DNA from: Rhytidiadelphus loreus
Taxonomy: Eukaryota > Streptophyta > Bryopsida > Hypnales > Hylocomiaceae
Reading direction: 5' to 3'
Length of the DNA: 64,000 bases
Assembly (NCBI GenBank): GCA_947034895.1
Contig: OX344764.1
Span: 45,861,348 to 45,925,347 of the forward strand
Shown: positions 22,871 to 34,740 of the stretch, piece after piece
Position numbering within the stretch: the stretch's first letter is position 1
Layout of the letters: every line of letters starts with the position of its first letter
Program-made: the position numbers and the translations under genes
The notes under the pieces: model-generated
Databases searched by the model: none
Seen by the model: the letters and a program-made list of their open reading frames with translations, nothing else
Told to the model about the DNA's origin: nothing

Positions 22871-22907
22871 AAATCATGTGTTCTCCACTTCGAATTAAGC
22901 GCATCAT

Positions 22908-23130
22908 GGTGTCAGTGTTGGAGTCAGGTCCTCAGTCCTTCCTGTCCACCGGCAGGCCGGGACATGGAGAAAGCAGTCCACACAAGCAACGAAGCGCGCA
23001 CCCCAACCAACTGCAAGCAATTATCAGCTCCGTGCACACAACTCCCGAGACCCTAGACTCCAGACTCAAGAAGAAGACTCATCAAGGGCTCATCAATCTT
23101 GGCATTCCTGGTAACTTAGGGACGACATGA
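22908..23130 (+). other. Unassigned open frame, possibly part of an exon
   Basis: A GC-richer stretch with an open frame containing FLSTGRPGHGESSPHKQ and ending at a TGA at 23128-23130. The base composition stands out, but I recognise no family. The frame is continuous with the repeat array upstream, which weakens it. It could equally be an untranslated exon or chance. The flanking 23131-24120 holds no supported gene. Confidence 0.2.
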
Positions 23131-24129
23131 ACAAAAGTTGTTTGCTGTTGTTGCCCCACTCATGTTGACGTCTTTTCCGAGTCAGTGGGGTGTGCTCCGG
23201 TCTCTGGTGCGGCGCTGGAATCGGTAAAACAAGGTGAAGTGTGCAAATATAGAGCCCACCCTACGACAATTGCGCATCAAGGACAGGGGCAGTTGGTTCA
23301 GGGATCGAGAATTGCTGGAGCTGAGTGTGCCGTGCAAGTGTGTGAGTGACTGCCTGTGTGTGAGTGAGTGATTGGTGTTAATCCGTTTGGGAAAGTAAAA
23401 CTGACTGTTCGCTTTCAGGCATTCAGTTCCAGGTGGTCGGTTACTGCCGGGCTTCCAAATTACCATAGCAGCGACACTTTTCCTTACTGGGCACACTGGT
23501 CTAATAGACTAATAATAAACCAAATAATAGACAGTCCGATTGGCAAATGAAAGGAGATTTCAATGCACCGAAGAAAGCATCATTTGGATGCACCATTGAC
23601 AGAAGTCAGGAGGGATTACAATTTTCACAATAGACATTCTAAATTAGTTTCTTCAACAATAGGTACAGTACATGCAAAAGATGTACGTGATGAGAACATT
23701 TATTCAAGTGTTTTTAGAGGTGTTTTTAGACACTTGGCACATTTGGATGTCCCTACTTTAGAAAGTAGCTACTGGCTAGTTCAAACTTTTATTGGCCCAA
23801 ATAAATGTAAGAATCTACCCCTATTTTGTGAGTGTTTTATTTTCGTATCATTCTCCCATTTCATCTCAATTAGAGGGTGTTTTATTCCAAATACGAATCC
23901 AAATTTCCAAATTTGATGATCAAGAGATAAAGAATTCGTGCTTGTGGGGGAAAACCCTGCTTGGTTTGGTTCTTGCAACAAATGCTAGAGTGGGGCTCCC
24001 GGCTACAGTTCCAGCGGCATGAGTTTGGGGTTGTGTGAATTCCTGGACCACAGGTCTAAATTGGGGGCAGGAAATCAGGAGTGGGCTTGGTTCTCCTGCG
24101 CCGTAACTATGTGAATTTCGTATAATTTC

Positions 24130-24330
24130 AATGGAATTTGGCGCAGTTTATAAGGAATTTCGGATATCAAGGAACTCAGGGACTCGCTTTATACCTGAGA
24201 CCGGGCCCAATTTGTTGTGGAAGAGGTCCAAAAGCTTCACTTGTGATTGGACAAAAGGCTGAAATTTGTGCAATCAGTCTCAAGGGGAATGGCCCGGCCT
24301 CTAGGTGTACGATGTTCCTCATTCTTTGCA
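24130..24330 (+). repeat. Dispersed repeat family E, copy 1
   Basis: Matches 27480-27630 in the same orientation over about 130 bp: GGCCCAATTTGTTGTG, AAGAGGTCCAAAA, TCACTTGTGATT, GGACAAAAGG, TTGAAATTTGTGCAATCA, CTCAAGGGGA and TGGCCC-GCCTC. The upstream AATTTGGCGCA is also shared. No function is known. Confidence 0.7.
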
Positions 24331-24339
24331 AGTCTCCGC

Positions 24340-25560
24340 TTTGGGGTGTCAGAGCTCGCACAGAGAGGAAGGCAATTTTAGGATTGTGTTCCTAGATTTT
24401 ACAAGGGACTGATTGAAAGCACCCATTAAAGAGCTGAAAATTAACTTCGGGAGGTTAGACTTCTTGAGAATAATATTCAATAAATTACTTCTTGAAAGAC
24501 AATTGGAATTGGCATCTAACCCAAGTCGTTTCATATTTTTTTGAGCTTTGTAGAATTAGTTATGAATTTTTGAAGTTGAAACATAGTGCTCACTAAAAGC
24601 GTCCGCCTCTTGAAATGTACACAATTTGTACATTATTGGTGTAATGAGAGAGCAAAATTTATTTGTATGTTACAAGATGCTTTTAGATCCTAGGCACTTT
24701 ATGGACCTCCTACATCATTATACTTTGAAGAAAGCAAAATTGCACTATATATTCAATTTGGTAGCAATTTTTGAATCATGGAGCAAGAATTACTAGGTTT
24801 AATATGTTCTACAATAGCACCTCATAATAACATTCTCTACAATTGCACGTTCTTTACAATAGTAGTACAACCATTACAACCTTAGTAATAATACCCTTAT
24901 GAGATTAAAAAAAAAAACATTGAATTTTCATTACACTATCAATAAAGTGTTTCCAAATTTCAAATGAATTTGTATTAGGATGGATATTTAACTATTCAAG
25001 TAGATGAAATTGTGGAAATGGGTGTGGCATTGTGAACTTCATAAGTAGATATAGCTTTGTTTAATCCATTGTGAACACATTTTAGTGCCCATATATCCTC
25101 AAAGAAGTGTCATTAAGGTGGTGTGTGTTAAAATTGCCCGGCCCCTACTCAAAAAGTGTCTTTTACACAAAGGTGCACGTTGAAGTTTTCAATGTACCAG
25201 TGGTGAACATTTTAGGGTAGGGACACTTTCAAAGCAATCTCAAGTTTCAATTTCACAAATTTTCATTAACTCAATGAGAGACATTTTGAAAAATATGAAT
25301 AAAATTGGATTGATGCAACTTCTATCTATATCTCCAAAAACAAAATAAATAATTAACCAACATACAAGTCTTAAAAATCCATATCAATGCATAGAAGGAG
25401 ATTTAACCTTACAAGGACATGCAAACCTAAAAGGTCTTATGGATGATTTCATTGTTATCTTAAGTTGTAGAATCAAAGAATGCACCTATTGGTGACTACC
25501 TTGGTCATGGGGATCAGAGTTGCATCCATACGTCACCACAAACACTAAATGTCTCACAAA
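24340..25560. other. AT-rich intergenic DNA with a family D repeat
   Basis: A minus-strand copy of family D lies at about 24415-24600. The rest has no gene, RNA or clear repeat. Confidence 0.45.
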
Positions 25561-25562
25561 TG

Positions 25563-26175
25563 ATGGAGAATCTTTCTATGTAAGACAAAAGTATATATCT
25601 TCATCCTTATTTTTTGTACAAAAAGGGAAGATCTTGCATAATAGTTTGACCTCCAATGAGTGTTTTTGATTTTTTTTTTTAACTAGATGATTAATATTGT
25701 ACCAAGAAAGATGATTTCCAAATTGACCAACTCATTCTTACATGGCTAATCTTATAAGGACTTTATGGACCAAGTTGTCCAATGAATGACAAAGAATCCT
25801 TCTATGCAAGACAAAAGTAATCCTTCTATGTGAGATAGAAGTACAAATGTTCAACCTTGGAATTTTGTGTGAAAAGGGAAGGTCTTGTACAACAGTTTGA
25901 CCTCCAATGGGTGCTTTGGGTTTTTTTAAGTAGGCAATTAACATTGTACCAAGGAGGAGGATTTCTTCCATGGCTAACCCTACAAGGATGTTGTAGACCA
26001 AAATGATGACAAAGAATCCTTTTACATAAGACAAAGGTGCACACAATCATCCTTGGAATTTTGTGCGAAAAGGGAAGGTCTTGCGCAGTAGTTTGACCTC
26101 AAATGTGTGCTTTTGGTTTTATTTTAAGTAGATGATCCGCACTGTACCGAAAAAGATGATTTCCATGGCAACCAA
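25563..26175 (-). repeat. Three tandem copies of dispersed family A
   Basis: Units at about 25563-25735, 25790-25985 and 26000-26175. Each, on the plus strand, has GAATCCTTCTATGTAAGACA, AATTTTGTGTGAAAAGGGAA, GGTCTTGTACAACAGTTTGA, CCTCCAATGAGTGCTTTTGG, AAGTAGATGATTAA and ATTGTACCAAGAAAGATGAT. They differ by indels and point changes. Small frames inside run across the unit borders and are not conserved, so they are not coding. Confidence 0.75.
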
Positions 26176-26179
26176 CCTC

Positions 26180-27480
26180 TCTTTCTCTTTCTAGGGTTAA
26201 TGCATACCCTACCAGTTTGATAGGGTTGAGTGTCTCAGCATATCCCACTTGCGCTGTGTCTGTATTGCACCCATGAAACGGTGAGTTCATAGGTTGGTAA
26301 CCCTAAAGTATGGCCACCAAAGTAACGTGAAGTTGACTTCTTCAGTTGTTCCGTAAGAGCGTGGGCAACCTGTGATTCCTCATCCCTAAATAAAAAACGA
26401 AAAATTCACTTTGATAGCCTCACTCGATCAATGCTCTCTTATCGTTTTGATTCATCAACTGATCATCACTTTCCACCACGACGACCTCAACATCTGTAAC
26501 GATGGATCATTGGAGCAGGTTTGGTTCAATCTAACTTAGCTTCCTGTAACTTGTGTGTGTTTGAGGAACATCTTTGTTGCAATGTGTCGTGGATGCAAAT
26601 TAAAATTAGAGCGGACTTCCACGTACCAAAACCAGTCCAACTTTTGCAGAAAAGATACACAGAAATCCAAGAATTCGATATGAAAGTATGCAACATTTGC
26701 AAGAAGAGAAGAATCAAAATTGTTGTCTACCAAACTTTTAGGGAGAGGCTTGTGAAGGAGACTCTTTCCGAGAAAACTAATTAGTTTTAACTATTGGACT
26801 TGAACTCTTGGTATTGCTTTTAGTTTGACAACAAAGGAAACATGTCTACTTCTACAACATTCTACAACATACTTTCTCCCTACTCATCATACTGGAAGTG
26901 AAAACATGATGAAAACTTGGTGAAGGCAATTCTCTTCCGAATTGGACACAGCGTGGAAGATCATTCTTAACATTATCATCGTTTCTGCAGCGAGGCTGGG
27001 CTGGCTGGCTGTTTGAGGGAGTTTGTTTGTAATAAAGAGGATTGACTGTCTGCGGTACATCCCCTTGCAAACTGAGTGGGTGAAGGGACAAGAAATTTAA
27101 CTGAATGTGTTGTATCATCTTTAAGAGCTTTTAATATTCGTGTTGGTTGATCCGGCATGAGTACAATTCAAGGAGCTGGGCACTTATGATGGGATCGATG
27201 GCACAGTGTAAATCTCTCCGAAAGCGTTCATGGGAAAGCTAAGACTGCATCGAAACCGCTCCAAGTAAAGCCAAGCCGGGGGAGCATTTGTGAGACAATA
27301 ATAACGACAGTTGTTTTTCGGACTCCATCAATTTCGCACTTTGAATTGCTCAAAGCTCGAAATGAGCTGTTGCAATGGATCTTGTTCACAAAAACTTTGG
27401 TTCTTCGTTCTTGGATGGAATTGGCGCACATTGAGGGGACGTTTTTTTTGTTTTTTGTTTTTTGTTTTTTGTTTTTTTTA
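26180..27480. other. Less AT-rich segment without a recognised gene
   Basis: Short frames on both strands (the longest about 88 codons, 26852-27118 minus and 26521-26784 plus) show no known motif and overlap each other. Composition is closer to that of exons than the flanks. A T-rich tandem (GTTTTTT units) occupies about 27443-27475. It may be a decayed gene or untranslated region; I see no splice-supported model. Confidence 0.35.
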
Positions 27481-27630
27481 ACATTGAGGGGACGTTTTAC
27501 ACCTAGGTTAGGCCAATATGTTGTGTAAGAGGTCCAAAATCCTCACTTGTGATTCAATGGACAAAAGGTTGAAATTTGTGCAATCAAACTCAAGGGGAGT
27601 GGCCCAGCCTCAAAGTGTGAAGCATTCCTA
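27480..27630 (+). repeat. Dispersed repeat family E, copy 2
   Basis: Second copy of the element at 24130-24330, about 3.3 kb away in direct orientation and diverged at roughly one base in eight by eye. Confidence 0.7.
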
Positions 27631-27634
27631 AGAG

Positions 27635-29470
27635 TCCGTTTGTTCAAGGTCTCATATTAGTGCCTAGAGCATCCTCAATGTCCCCATTATTGAGGCTTTG
27701 CAATGGTAACTAAGCAATGAAGCAAACAAAATGAGGCAGAATACAACCTTTAATCCCTCAAGGCGATTTAAAAACATCATAGCTTTTGAAGTGCTATAAA
27801 TCTAAATGTCACTAATTTATACAGATTTTAACCTTACAATCTTGTAGTGCACATGTTGTAGATGGCATGGATCAAAATTGAAGTCATTTGACCATGTAGA
27901 TTGAAAGATTATAATGTTTTAGTGTTGAAAAAGGATAGTGAAATTTTCCTAAAAACACATTTGGAGGTGAAATTTGAATTCTAAACCTTCTCAAATGAAA
28001 AAACTTCAAACTACAAAGTGCTTAAAAATCAGCATACAAATACATAGGTGAAAGAAAATATCATTCAATTGACTCATTGTGTCTACAAAATGGCTTTGAA
28101 ATGCCAAGAAAAGTTGCCAAAAATTACATCCAAGGTTGAATCTCCTTCTACTAAAATGCCTCTCAGTCGCTCATTATTTCTTGGATTGATATGAAATTTT
28201 ATTGACACAAACTAGACCAGTATATGCAACTTTTCCAAAAAGAACTATTGAAAACGGGCATTGTATGAAGAAGAAATAGGCCTACATAATGAAAAACTAT
28301 TAGGGTTTTGAACTTTGAATTGCTCCCAAACATTCACAACAACCTAGATTTATATGAAAAATTTACCACAAGAACTGGACTTCAAGGGGAACATAATCCA
28401 ACAAATTTTATTGAAAAAACACTATATGAAGGAGATACAAGCCCCCAAAGTTGCAGCCATCAAGTGCAATTTTGTGAACTCAAATTATACTTGTGAACTT
28501 TGATTGGATTTCAAGAAACTAATACATCTTGGATTGATCTGAAAATTTTACCACACAAATAAGAAAAGTATGCGCAACTTCTCCAACAAGTTTGATTGAA
28601 TTTGGACATTAGATGCAAAAGTTACATTACTTTGAATTGAACTCAAACTATATGAGACTACTTTTGAGCCCCTTGGGCGTTGACTGGGGTTGAGCTAGCT
28701 CCTCGTCACTTTCCAAGCCATGGATAGAAATGGCCTTAGGCTCGCTATATTTTTTTTGTTGACCCTCCATTCCACACTCTACTACACACTTAATGCCATT
28801 AAGACAATTTTTACTCCTTCAAAGGCTTGAAAAGTTAGTGGACTCTTCTAGTTGCTACTTCAATAATGGCCCAAAATAGATAGTGTTGTGTCTTAATACA
28901 AAGCCCCTCATTGAAGCACAACAATTGTCAATTGCCTCAACAAACTTATCAAAAGGGCCCAAAATCACTGTGCATTTGTAATGTATAGTGACGAAGTAGT
29001 GAGGGTACACTGTAGATGCTCTAATGTCTACAAGATAAAGAGCAGTGTAGAAAATATACATTGATGCCCTTTCATTATGCTATTTAGAGATTTCCTCTTA
29101 TATTCTAGGATCACATATATTGTGAGCCATCACATTGGTTCATGGTTTGAACCAAGGAAAATTAAAGAAAATTCTATGAAATTATAAGCCAAAAATATTA
29201 GTAGGAAGAATTAATCCGTAACCATAAATTAATGTGTTTTACAATAGGTAGCAATGGAAATTCTAGGACAATTGTGTGAAATTTAGGAAATTTGATTATA
29301 AGAGAATGATGAGGAAGTTCTAGGGGGAAAATTAAAACTTTTATATGAAAAAGACATTGAGTGAAAAACAAGCATAATGGTTAAATGAAAAAAAATCAAA
29401 ACCAAAATACTACAAGTAGGAAATTCCATTAGTAGTGAATTGGAAATAAAAAATGCAAACACGAAAAATT
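27635..29470. other. AT-rich intergenic DNA, no gene seen
   Basis: No open frame of note, RNA gene or transposon end was found here. Confidence 0.5.
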
Positions 29471-29477
29471 TCTAGAG

Positions 29478-29945
29478 TCTAATTGGATTGCTCCAAAGCA
29501 CCTCTTGGCCAAAATAAATTTGATGTGAATTTTGAGGTCATACCGAGCCATGAATTACCCCCCTAAAGTCCCAAGGCTTTATTTCCATTAAAAAAAAAGC
29601 TCAAAATTGTCATTTCTACTGCAAAGTGTAAAAAAACTTTAAAATTTGTTTTCTTTGCATATCTAACTATGGGATCTTGCACTAGACTGGTATATAAAAG
29701 TGTGAAAGAAATTTCAAATACTTTGACCTCATAGATTGCAAGATATTTGCATTTAAAGTGAAGAAAAACAGTTTTTTGCACCTTGCTTGACTAGATTTAT
29801 TGGCTTTGAATCATTTTAACTATAAATTTTTGCACTATTGATTTTGAATTTTGAATTTTGAATGTTGAAGAATTGAGTTGAGAGTCTAGGAAAAAAATTC
29901 AAAAAAACACACTTAAGTTTTGCTCATTAAAAAATTGTTAGAGTT
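29478..29945 (+). repeat. Dispersed repeat family B, copy 1 (left arm of a large inverted repeat)
   Basis: About 470 bp. They contain TTTTGAGGTCATA, TGGGATCTTGCACTAGACT, AGATTGCAAGATATTTGCAT, CACCTTGCTTGACTAGATTT and GAAGAATTGAGTTGAGAGTC. The reverse complement is at 32930-33380, and direct copies lie at 35335-35760 and 58660-59075. Together with the right arm it forms an inverted repeat around about 3 kb. Confidence 0.75.
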
Positions 29946-30484
29946 AGAACAAAGACTAGGACACTAACACAGTGGTACATAAATCTCTTGAGTTTTTGAG
30001 AGAGCTATGGAGATTATGAAAAATATGGGATAGCAAATTCATCAAGTAGGTCTGACATTTTTGTGGGAAACCGTAGAAGAAATGTTTAGAGTGTTCTTTG
30101 GGGTTAGATAGGGGCATTTTCCTTCTGGCTAAAGTTTTTTCCCATCACATAGTTGTAGGCTAAATTCTCTTCCATATAGGTTCTAGTAGTAAGACCTTTA
30201 GGTTTTGAAAATTAGATTAGTTGTAGATCTGATTGTAAACTTTCTAAAAAGCTAAGACTCACGCATTTGAAGCATGTATGAAGTTGTAGCATCCAAATGA
30301 ATAAAAGGAAGGTAGGCTACCATGGACACCAAGAATGGCAACTTTGGCGTCTCATAACTTATTGTTTAGGATGAAGTAGGAATTGAAGTCATGTTTCCAA
30401 ATAGACTAAGCTTGCTTAAAGGGAACCTTGAACGAGGCAGTGGTGACCATTTGAACACCAATAGGTTTGTGCCCTCAAGATTTA

Positions 30485-30915
30485 GAATGAATTAAATAGA
30501 CCAACTTTTGAGGATGAGATTAGAAAAAACATAAAGAGTTAGGAGTTGAATTTTGGAGAGATGGTGTCTCACCAAGTCCAGCTTCCAAAGAGACCAAGCT
30601 TGTTTGAAGAAGACCTTGGAAGAAGTGGTGGCAACCATTTGAATACTTAGAAGTCAATTGCCATGGAGGGCAAGTTGACAACCACAAGGAGGACCAACAC
30701 TTCAAGATGGCGGTTTGTACTCCTTCTCTTTGCTTTATCCATTGGCAAATTTGTTCGTCTTTATATTAGGGCAATGATGTTGGTAGGCCACCTACTTGTA
30801 TTTAAGTAGTTAAGATGATTAGATAGGAATGTAATAATCTTGTCTTAGTTGTGTAGTGTTAACCACGTTGTTAGGGCTCTTAAAGTTTTTTTATCAATGT
30901 TTTGTAACACTTGAA
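30485..30915 (+). repeat. Dispersed repeat family C, copy 2
   Basis: Aligns with 2875-3370. It lies inside the loop of the large family B inverted repeat. It contains AGGAGTTGAATTTTGGA, GATGGTGTCT, a GGGCAAGTTGACAACCACAA stretch and AACAATCTTG/TAATCTTGTCTTAG at the end. The GA microsatellite of copy 1 is absent. Confidence 0.65.
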
Positions 30916-31569
30916 GAATTGATAAAGAATTGCGTTATTTAGTTAAGTTTCCAGTTGCAATGCATGTTGTTGTAGTGGCCTATAAGGGTAGAATCTAAAT
31001 TTAATAATTTGTGGTGCTAGTAGGGAATCCATTGCTTAGAAGGTCTACATAGTCTATACTCCCTACCAATGCATGGTGTACCAAAAGCTATCAATAAGGA
31101 ATGAACTACTACAATAGTTTAGATGTAAAAATCAAACATAACTATTTAAAAAAAAATTAAACAAGTAAAACCATCACTTGCTTTTTCCAAAGCCATTTCT
31201 ATTGCAAATTTTCTACTTCTCTATAGCTTGGTCTTATGAGAGATTTTAATGTAGGAATGCCATTGACACCATTCTGAGGCACTTTATTGTCTTTGTTGTT
31301 CATTTTGTAAAGAAGAAAGGATGATTTCCATCTATCGTTAGATACCAAGGGATTTTGGTGGTCTTGCTACCCCTTCAAGTTAATTAGGGTGATTTGAAGT
31401 TATAATTTATATTAGAAAATCATTTTTAAAATAAAAATGAAAATTGGATATTTATAACAACTCTATAAGGATGATCATTCATTAAAATTCTAGATTTGTT
31501 ACTTTGTTTACATATACTTCTTCATACAATAGCTTCTAATCAATAGAAGATCATCCATTAGAAGAGTTT

Positions 31570-31830
31570 TCGGACCCTTGGAGGGTCGTTTCAAGCAGCT
31601 GCGGGGGAACTGTCCCCCTGCAGTTTTCGGGGAACGGCTGTTCCTGATAAAAAAATTTCAAAAAAAAAGAAAAGAAAAAGTTTTACTCTTGAAATGCAAA
31701 AAAAAACAGAATTTTTTATTTATTTTTTCCGACGTGGAAGTCGCCATTCCACGTCTGCAAGCTGCTGCGGCCCCCTGCGAACCAGTTTCCACAGTTTGGG
31801 AACTCACAACCCTCCGGGGGGCTGAAATCT
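31570..31830. repeat. GC-rich insertion-like island with imperfect inverted ends
   Basis: In strongly AT-rich surroundings, about 260 bp carry GC-rich ends: ACCCTTGGAGGGTCGTTTC on the left and, reverse-complemented from the right, CCCCCGGAGGGTTGTGAG. Inside are short palindromes such as GGAACGGCTGTTCC and CCACGTCTGC near a matching CGACGTGG. Flanks show no clear target duplication. It is probably a MITE or fragment of one; uncertain. Confidence 0.4.
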
Positions 31831-31839
31831 CCTCTAATG

Positions 31840-32925
31840 CCCTTTAAAAATTCATTGAATAGCATTTTTTAACAACTTCAAAGGGTAAACATGAAGATTG
31901 TTTTGTTCAAATTGTCCTCTTAGGTATTTTTCAATTTATTTCTTCAACATAATCTTTGTTACAAGATGGAAGACATACACATTATGAAATAAGAAGTTTG
32001 AAAAATGAAACTTCACCATCTGGGAAGAGCTCAAGAAACTTGAATTTCAAAATTCAAGTTTCTTGATCTTGCATATGATGATTTTTATAGTCTTACATTT
32101 TAGGAGGATATACTTTAAGAAGTGAACTAAGAGATTCAATAGTTGAATCTATTCCAAATTGAAAATTATCAAATATATTTTAGCATTGTTTATAGAAACG
32201 ATGATTTAAGGTAGATTTGGGCCAAATTGCATCAAGAACCTTTACCCCCTCATCACCCAAGGGGACAAAAAATATTTGTTCCAAACTCTAAAGAACTATA
32301 AGATCAAATCTTGAAGTACAAAAATTCATTGCACGCATCTCTTATTGGATTTGATATATTATTGTTCTATTCAACAAACCTAGCATTGGAGCAATTAACC
32401 CCTAAGTCCCATTGTCTCTTTGGGGGAAGAAATGGATTTTGGGTAGGCTCCTATTGTCTCAATATTCATCATGATTTTTTGAAACTTTTTGTAAAGACAA
32501 AAAAAAACATTAGCTTTTGGGGAATATAATTTTTATTGCAATCAATGTTGGGGAGAAAAAGTTATGGCACAAAAGTCTTTTTGTTAGGTGCAGCAATCAC
32601 CCTCCCATAAAAGAAAAGATTTAAAAAAATTAATTTCCCCCCACATAGATTGTAATTTTATCTACATAGGAAGCTTTGATTTATTCCATTTGGATTTGTT
32701 ATGTAAAAGTTATGGACAATCTTATTTTGGGGGCAATCAAAGCATCTTCTTGAAAAAATCACTTGTAAGATTCATCTTTGAACTCAAATTTCACAATTAT
32801 TAAAAAAAAAGTTTTATAAGGTTAATAGTTTCTTACTAAAACAATCTCACTATTGTGATTAGTGTGTTCCAATTCCATCTAAAAGCTATTAATAATTTAG
32901 ATTTTCCTTCAATTTTGAACCTACT
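31840..32925. other. AT-rich intergenic DNA, no gene seen
   Basis: Nothing coding. Part of 32815-32930 matches the tail of family B copy 3 (near 35690-35760) in inverted orientation. Confidence 0.5.
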
Positions 32926-32929
32926 TCTA

Positions 32930-33380
32930 CTTAACAATTTTTTAATGAGCAAAACTTAAGTGTGTTTTTTTGAATTTTTTTCCTAGACTCTCAACTCAAT
33001 TCTTCACACATTCAAAATTCAAAATCAATAGTGCAAAAATTTCTAGTTAAAATGATTCAAAGCCAATAAATCTAGTCAAGCAAGGTGCAAAAAAACTTTT
33101 TTTCTTCACTTTAAATGCAAATATCTTGCAATCTATGTAGTCAAAGTATTTGAAATTTCTTCCACACTTTTATGTACTAATCCAATGCAAGATCCCACAA
33201 TTAGATATGCAAAGAAAACAAATTTTAAAGTTTTTTTACACTTTGCAGTAGAAATGACAATTTTGAGTGTTTTTTTGATGGAAATAAAGCCGGGGGGTAA
33301 TTCATGGCTCGATATGACCTCAAAATTCACACCAAATTTATCTTGGCCAAGAGGTGCTTGGGAGCAAGCCAATTAGACTT
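32930..33380 (-). repeat. Dispersed repeat family B, copy 2 (right arm)
   Basis: Reverse complement of 29478-29945 over its whole length. It ends at GGTGCTTGGGAGCAAGCCAA, matching the start of the left arm. Confidence 0.75.
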
Positions 33381-33659
33381 TGGGCGGTGAGGGTTTAACC
33401 CCTGAGCGCCCAAGAGGCCAAAATCTGGCCTCTCTATATTGAAAAACGTTCTTGTTTGACCATCATAATCTTTTGAGTAGTACGGTCAAAGGACAAGTCC
33501 TTTTCTCCACACCTCTTGGTCCCTCTTGAATATCAATCGGTAGAGTTGGATTATGTGGATCTCTTCTTAGAAGAAAGCTTGAGTGGATTGAAGTGGAAAA
33601 GGTATGGATTTCAGTGAATTTGCTCTGGGCGCTCAGGGGTTAATCCTTGAATGCCGGGC

Positions 33660-33870
33660 AGGTTACCATGGAATTCATCTGTTTGTCACCGTGTGAATTG
33701 ATGGCTTAAAAAAATGAAAATATACTCATTAATAAAACAAACTACTACAGATTATCTTCCCTTTCCACACAAATTTGGGAGGATGAATAGTTTCATTTAT
33801 GTCGTACATAGAGAGATTCTTTGTCATTCATCGGCTGAAAAACGTCCTCCGCGTTATTTAATGGGTTAAA
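33660..33870 (+). repeat. Dispersed repeat family A, copy 5 (empty site for the foldback MITE)
   Basis: Contains ACCATGGAATTCATCTGTTT, CGTGTGAATTGATGGCTTA, GGGAGGATGAATAGTTTCAT and GATTCTTTGTCATTCATCGG. At GGATGAATAGTTT this copy has a single TA where the copy at 34372-34740 carries a 156-bp insert. Confidence 0.75.
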
Positions 33871-33977
33871 GACGGACTCCTCAACTTCAAATGATTCTCC
33901 CATTTCACAGACGGAACCTGGGTGGTGTCATTTGTGGCAGCTGATGAATGGTGGTTTCATTTCTGTCATTTTACAGG

Positions 33978-34122
33978 AGCCGATGAATTCGAAATGCCGG
34001 CCAGCACGGTGCAACCCAGAAAATCAAGACGCAGGATTGAGTTCAGCCAGCGATCCACTCCAGCAGGGGGAAGAAGAATCAATAACTTACTCTCATCAAT
34101 TCAATTCAGTTCTACCAACAAG
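33978..34122 (+). other. Exon-like fragment between two family A copies
   Basis: A 145-bp stretch bounded by a good acceptor (CTGTCATTTTACAG) and a good donor (AACAA/GTAAGTTG). It is open in one frame with EFEMPASTVQPRKSRRRIEF and a basic/serine-rich continuation. It sits in a ~500-bp GC-richer island lying between two direct copies of family A. No protein family is recognised. It might be a captured or decayed gene piece. Confidence 0.25.
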
Positions 34123-34371
34123 TAAGTTGAACTTGAGCCTTCCTCCTCTGAACAGACAGACATGGAAGCTCCAATTCTGACGAAAGGGATCATTTGAAAC
34201 TTGGAAGCAGACTCGGAGTGCAGCATCCGTCGCGCTAATCGATGAACTGATCCATCTGCTTACAAACCTTGATGAAGGACGAAGGGACGGACGGTACCTT
34301 ACCGGAGGAGGCCGTGGACAGGCGGGGGATTCATGCGGAAAGAAGATCGGAACCCTAAAAAGTTGAGCTGA

Positions 34372-34740
34372 TCACCGTGGAAAACTGGAAATCATCTGTT
34401 TGGGTCCCGGACGTGTGAATTGTTGGCTTACAAAAATGTAAATTGAAGCACTCAAACTACTTTCTGTAGAAGACCTTCTTTTCACACGAATTTTGGAGGA
34501 TGAATAAGATAAACTCAACCCATTACGGAATAAATGGGAGCAAGCCCATTGTGGACAAAGTTTTAATGGTGGTGTACATTTCAAAATTTGAATGTACACC
34601 ACCAATTTTGCCCACTATGGGCTTGCTCCCATTTATTCCGTAATGGGGTAGTTTACCTTAGTTGTACTTTTGTCCTATATGGAAAGATTCTTTGTCATTC
34701 ATCAACTGGAAAACATTGTTAGTGTTGTCTATGGGTTAAC
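34372..34740 (+). repeat. Dispersed repeat family A, copy 6, interrupted by a MITE
   Basis: Same block order as 33660-33870 (CATCTGTTTGGG, GTGTGAATTGTTGGCTTA, TTTTGGAGGATGAA, then after the insert GATTCTTTGTCATTCATCAA). The foldback element at 34505-34660 splits it. Confidence 0.75.
34505..34660. mobile_element. Foldback MITE with TA duplication (156 bp including both TA)
   Basis: Nearly the whole element is one hairpin. The arms share CCATTACGGAATAAATGGGA, GCAAGCCCAT and GGTGGTGTACATT and meet at a loop of only a few bases (about 34580-34592). The flanks are TA on both sides. The paralogous site at 33790 has a single TA, giving a direct before/after comparison. TA target use and this size suggest a Tc1/mariner (Stowaway-like) MITE, although the ends are not the classic Stowaway CTCCCTCC. 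Confidence 0.85.

Noticed and set aside
29563..33372. Similar minus-strand frames (AKKTNFKVFLHFAVEM-like) in the two family B arms
   Set aside because: The similarity is explained by the repeat; the frames read opposite strands of the same repeat and are interrupted in the other copies.
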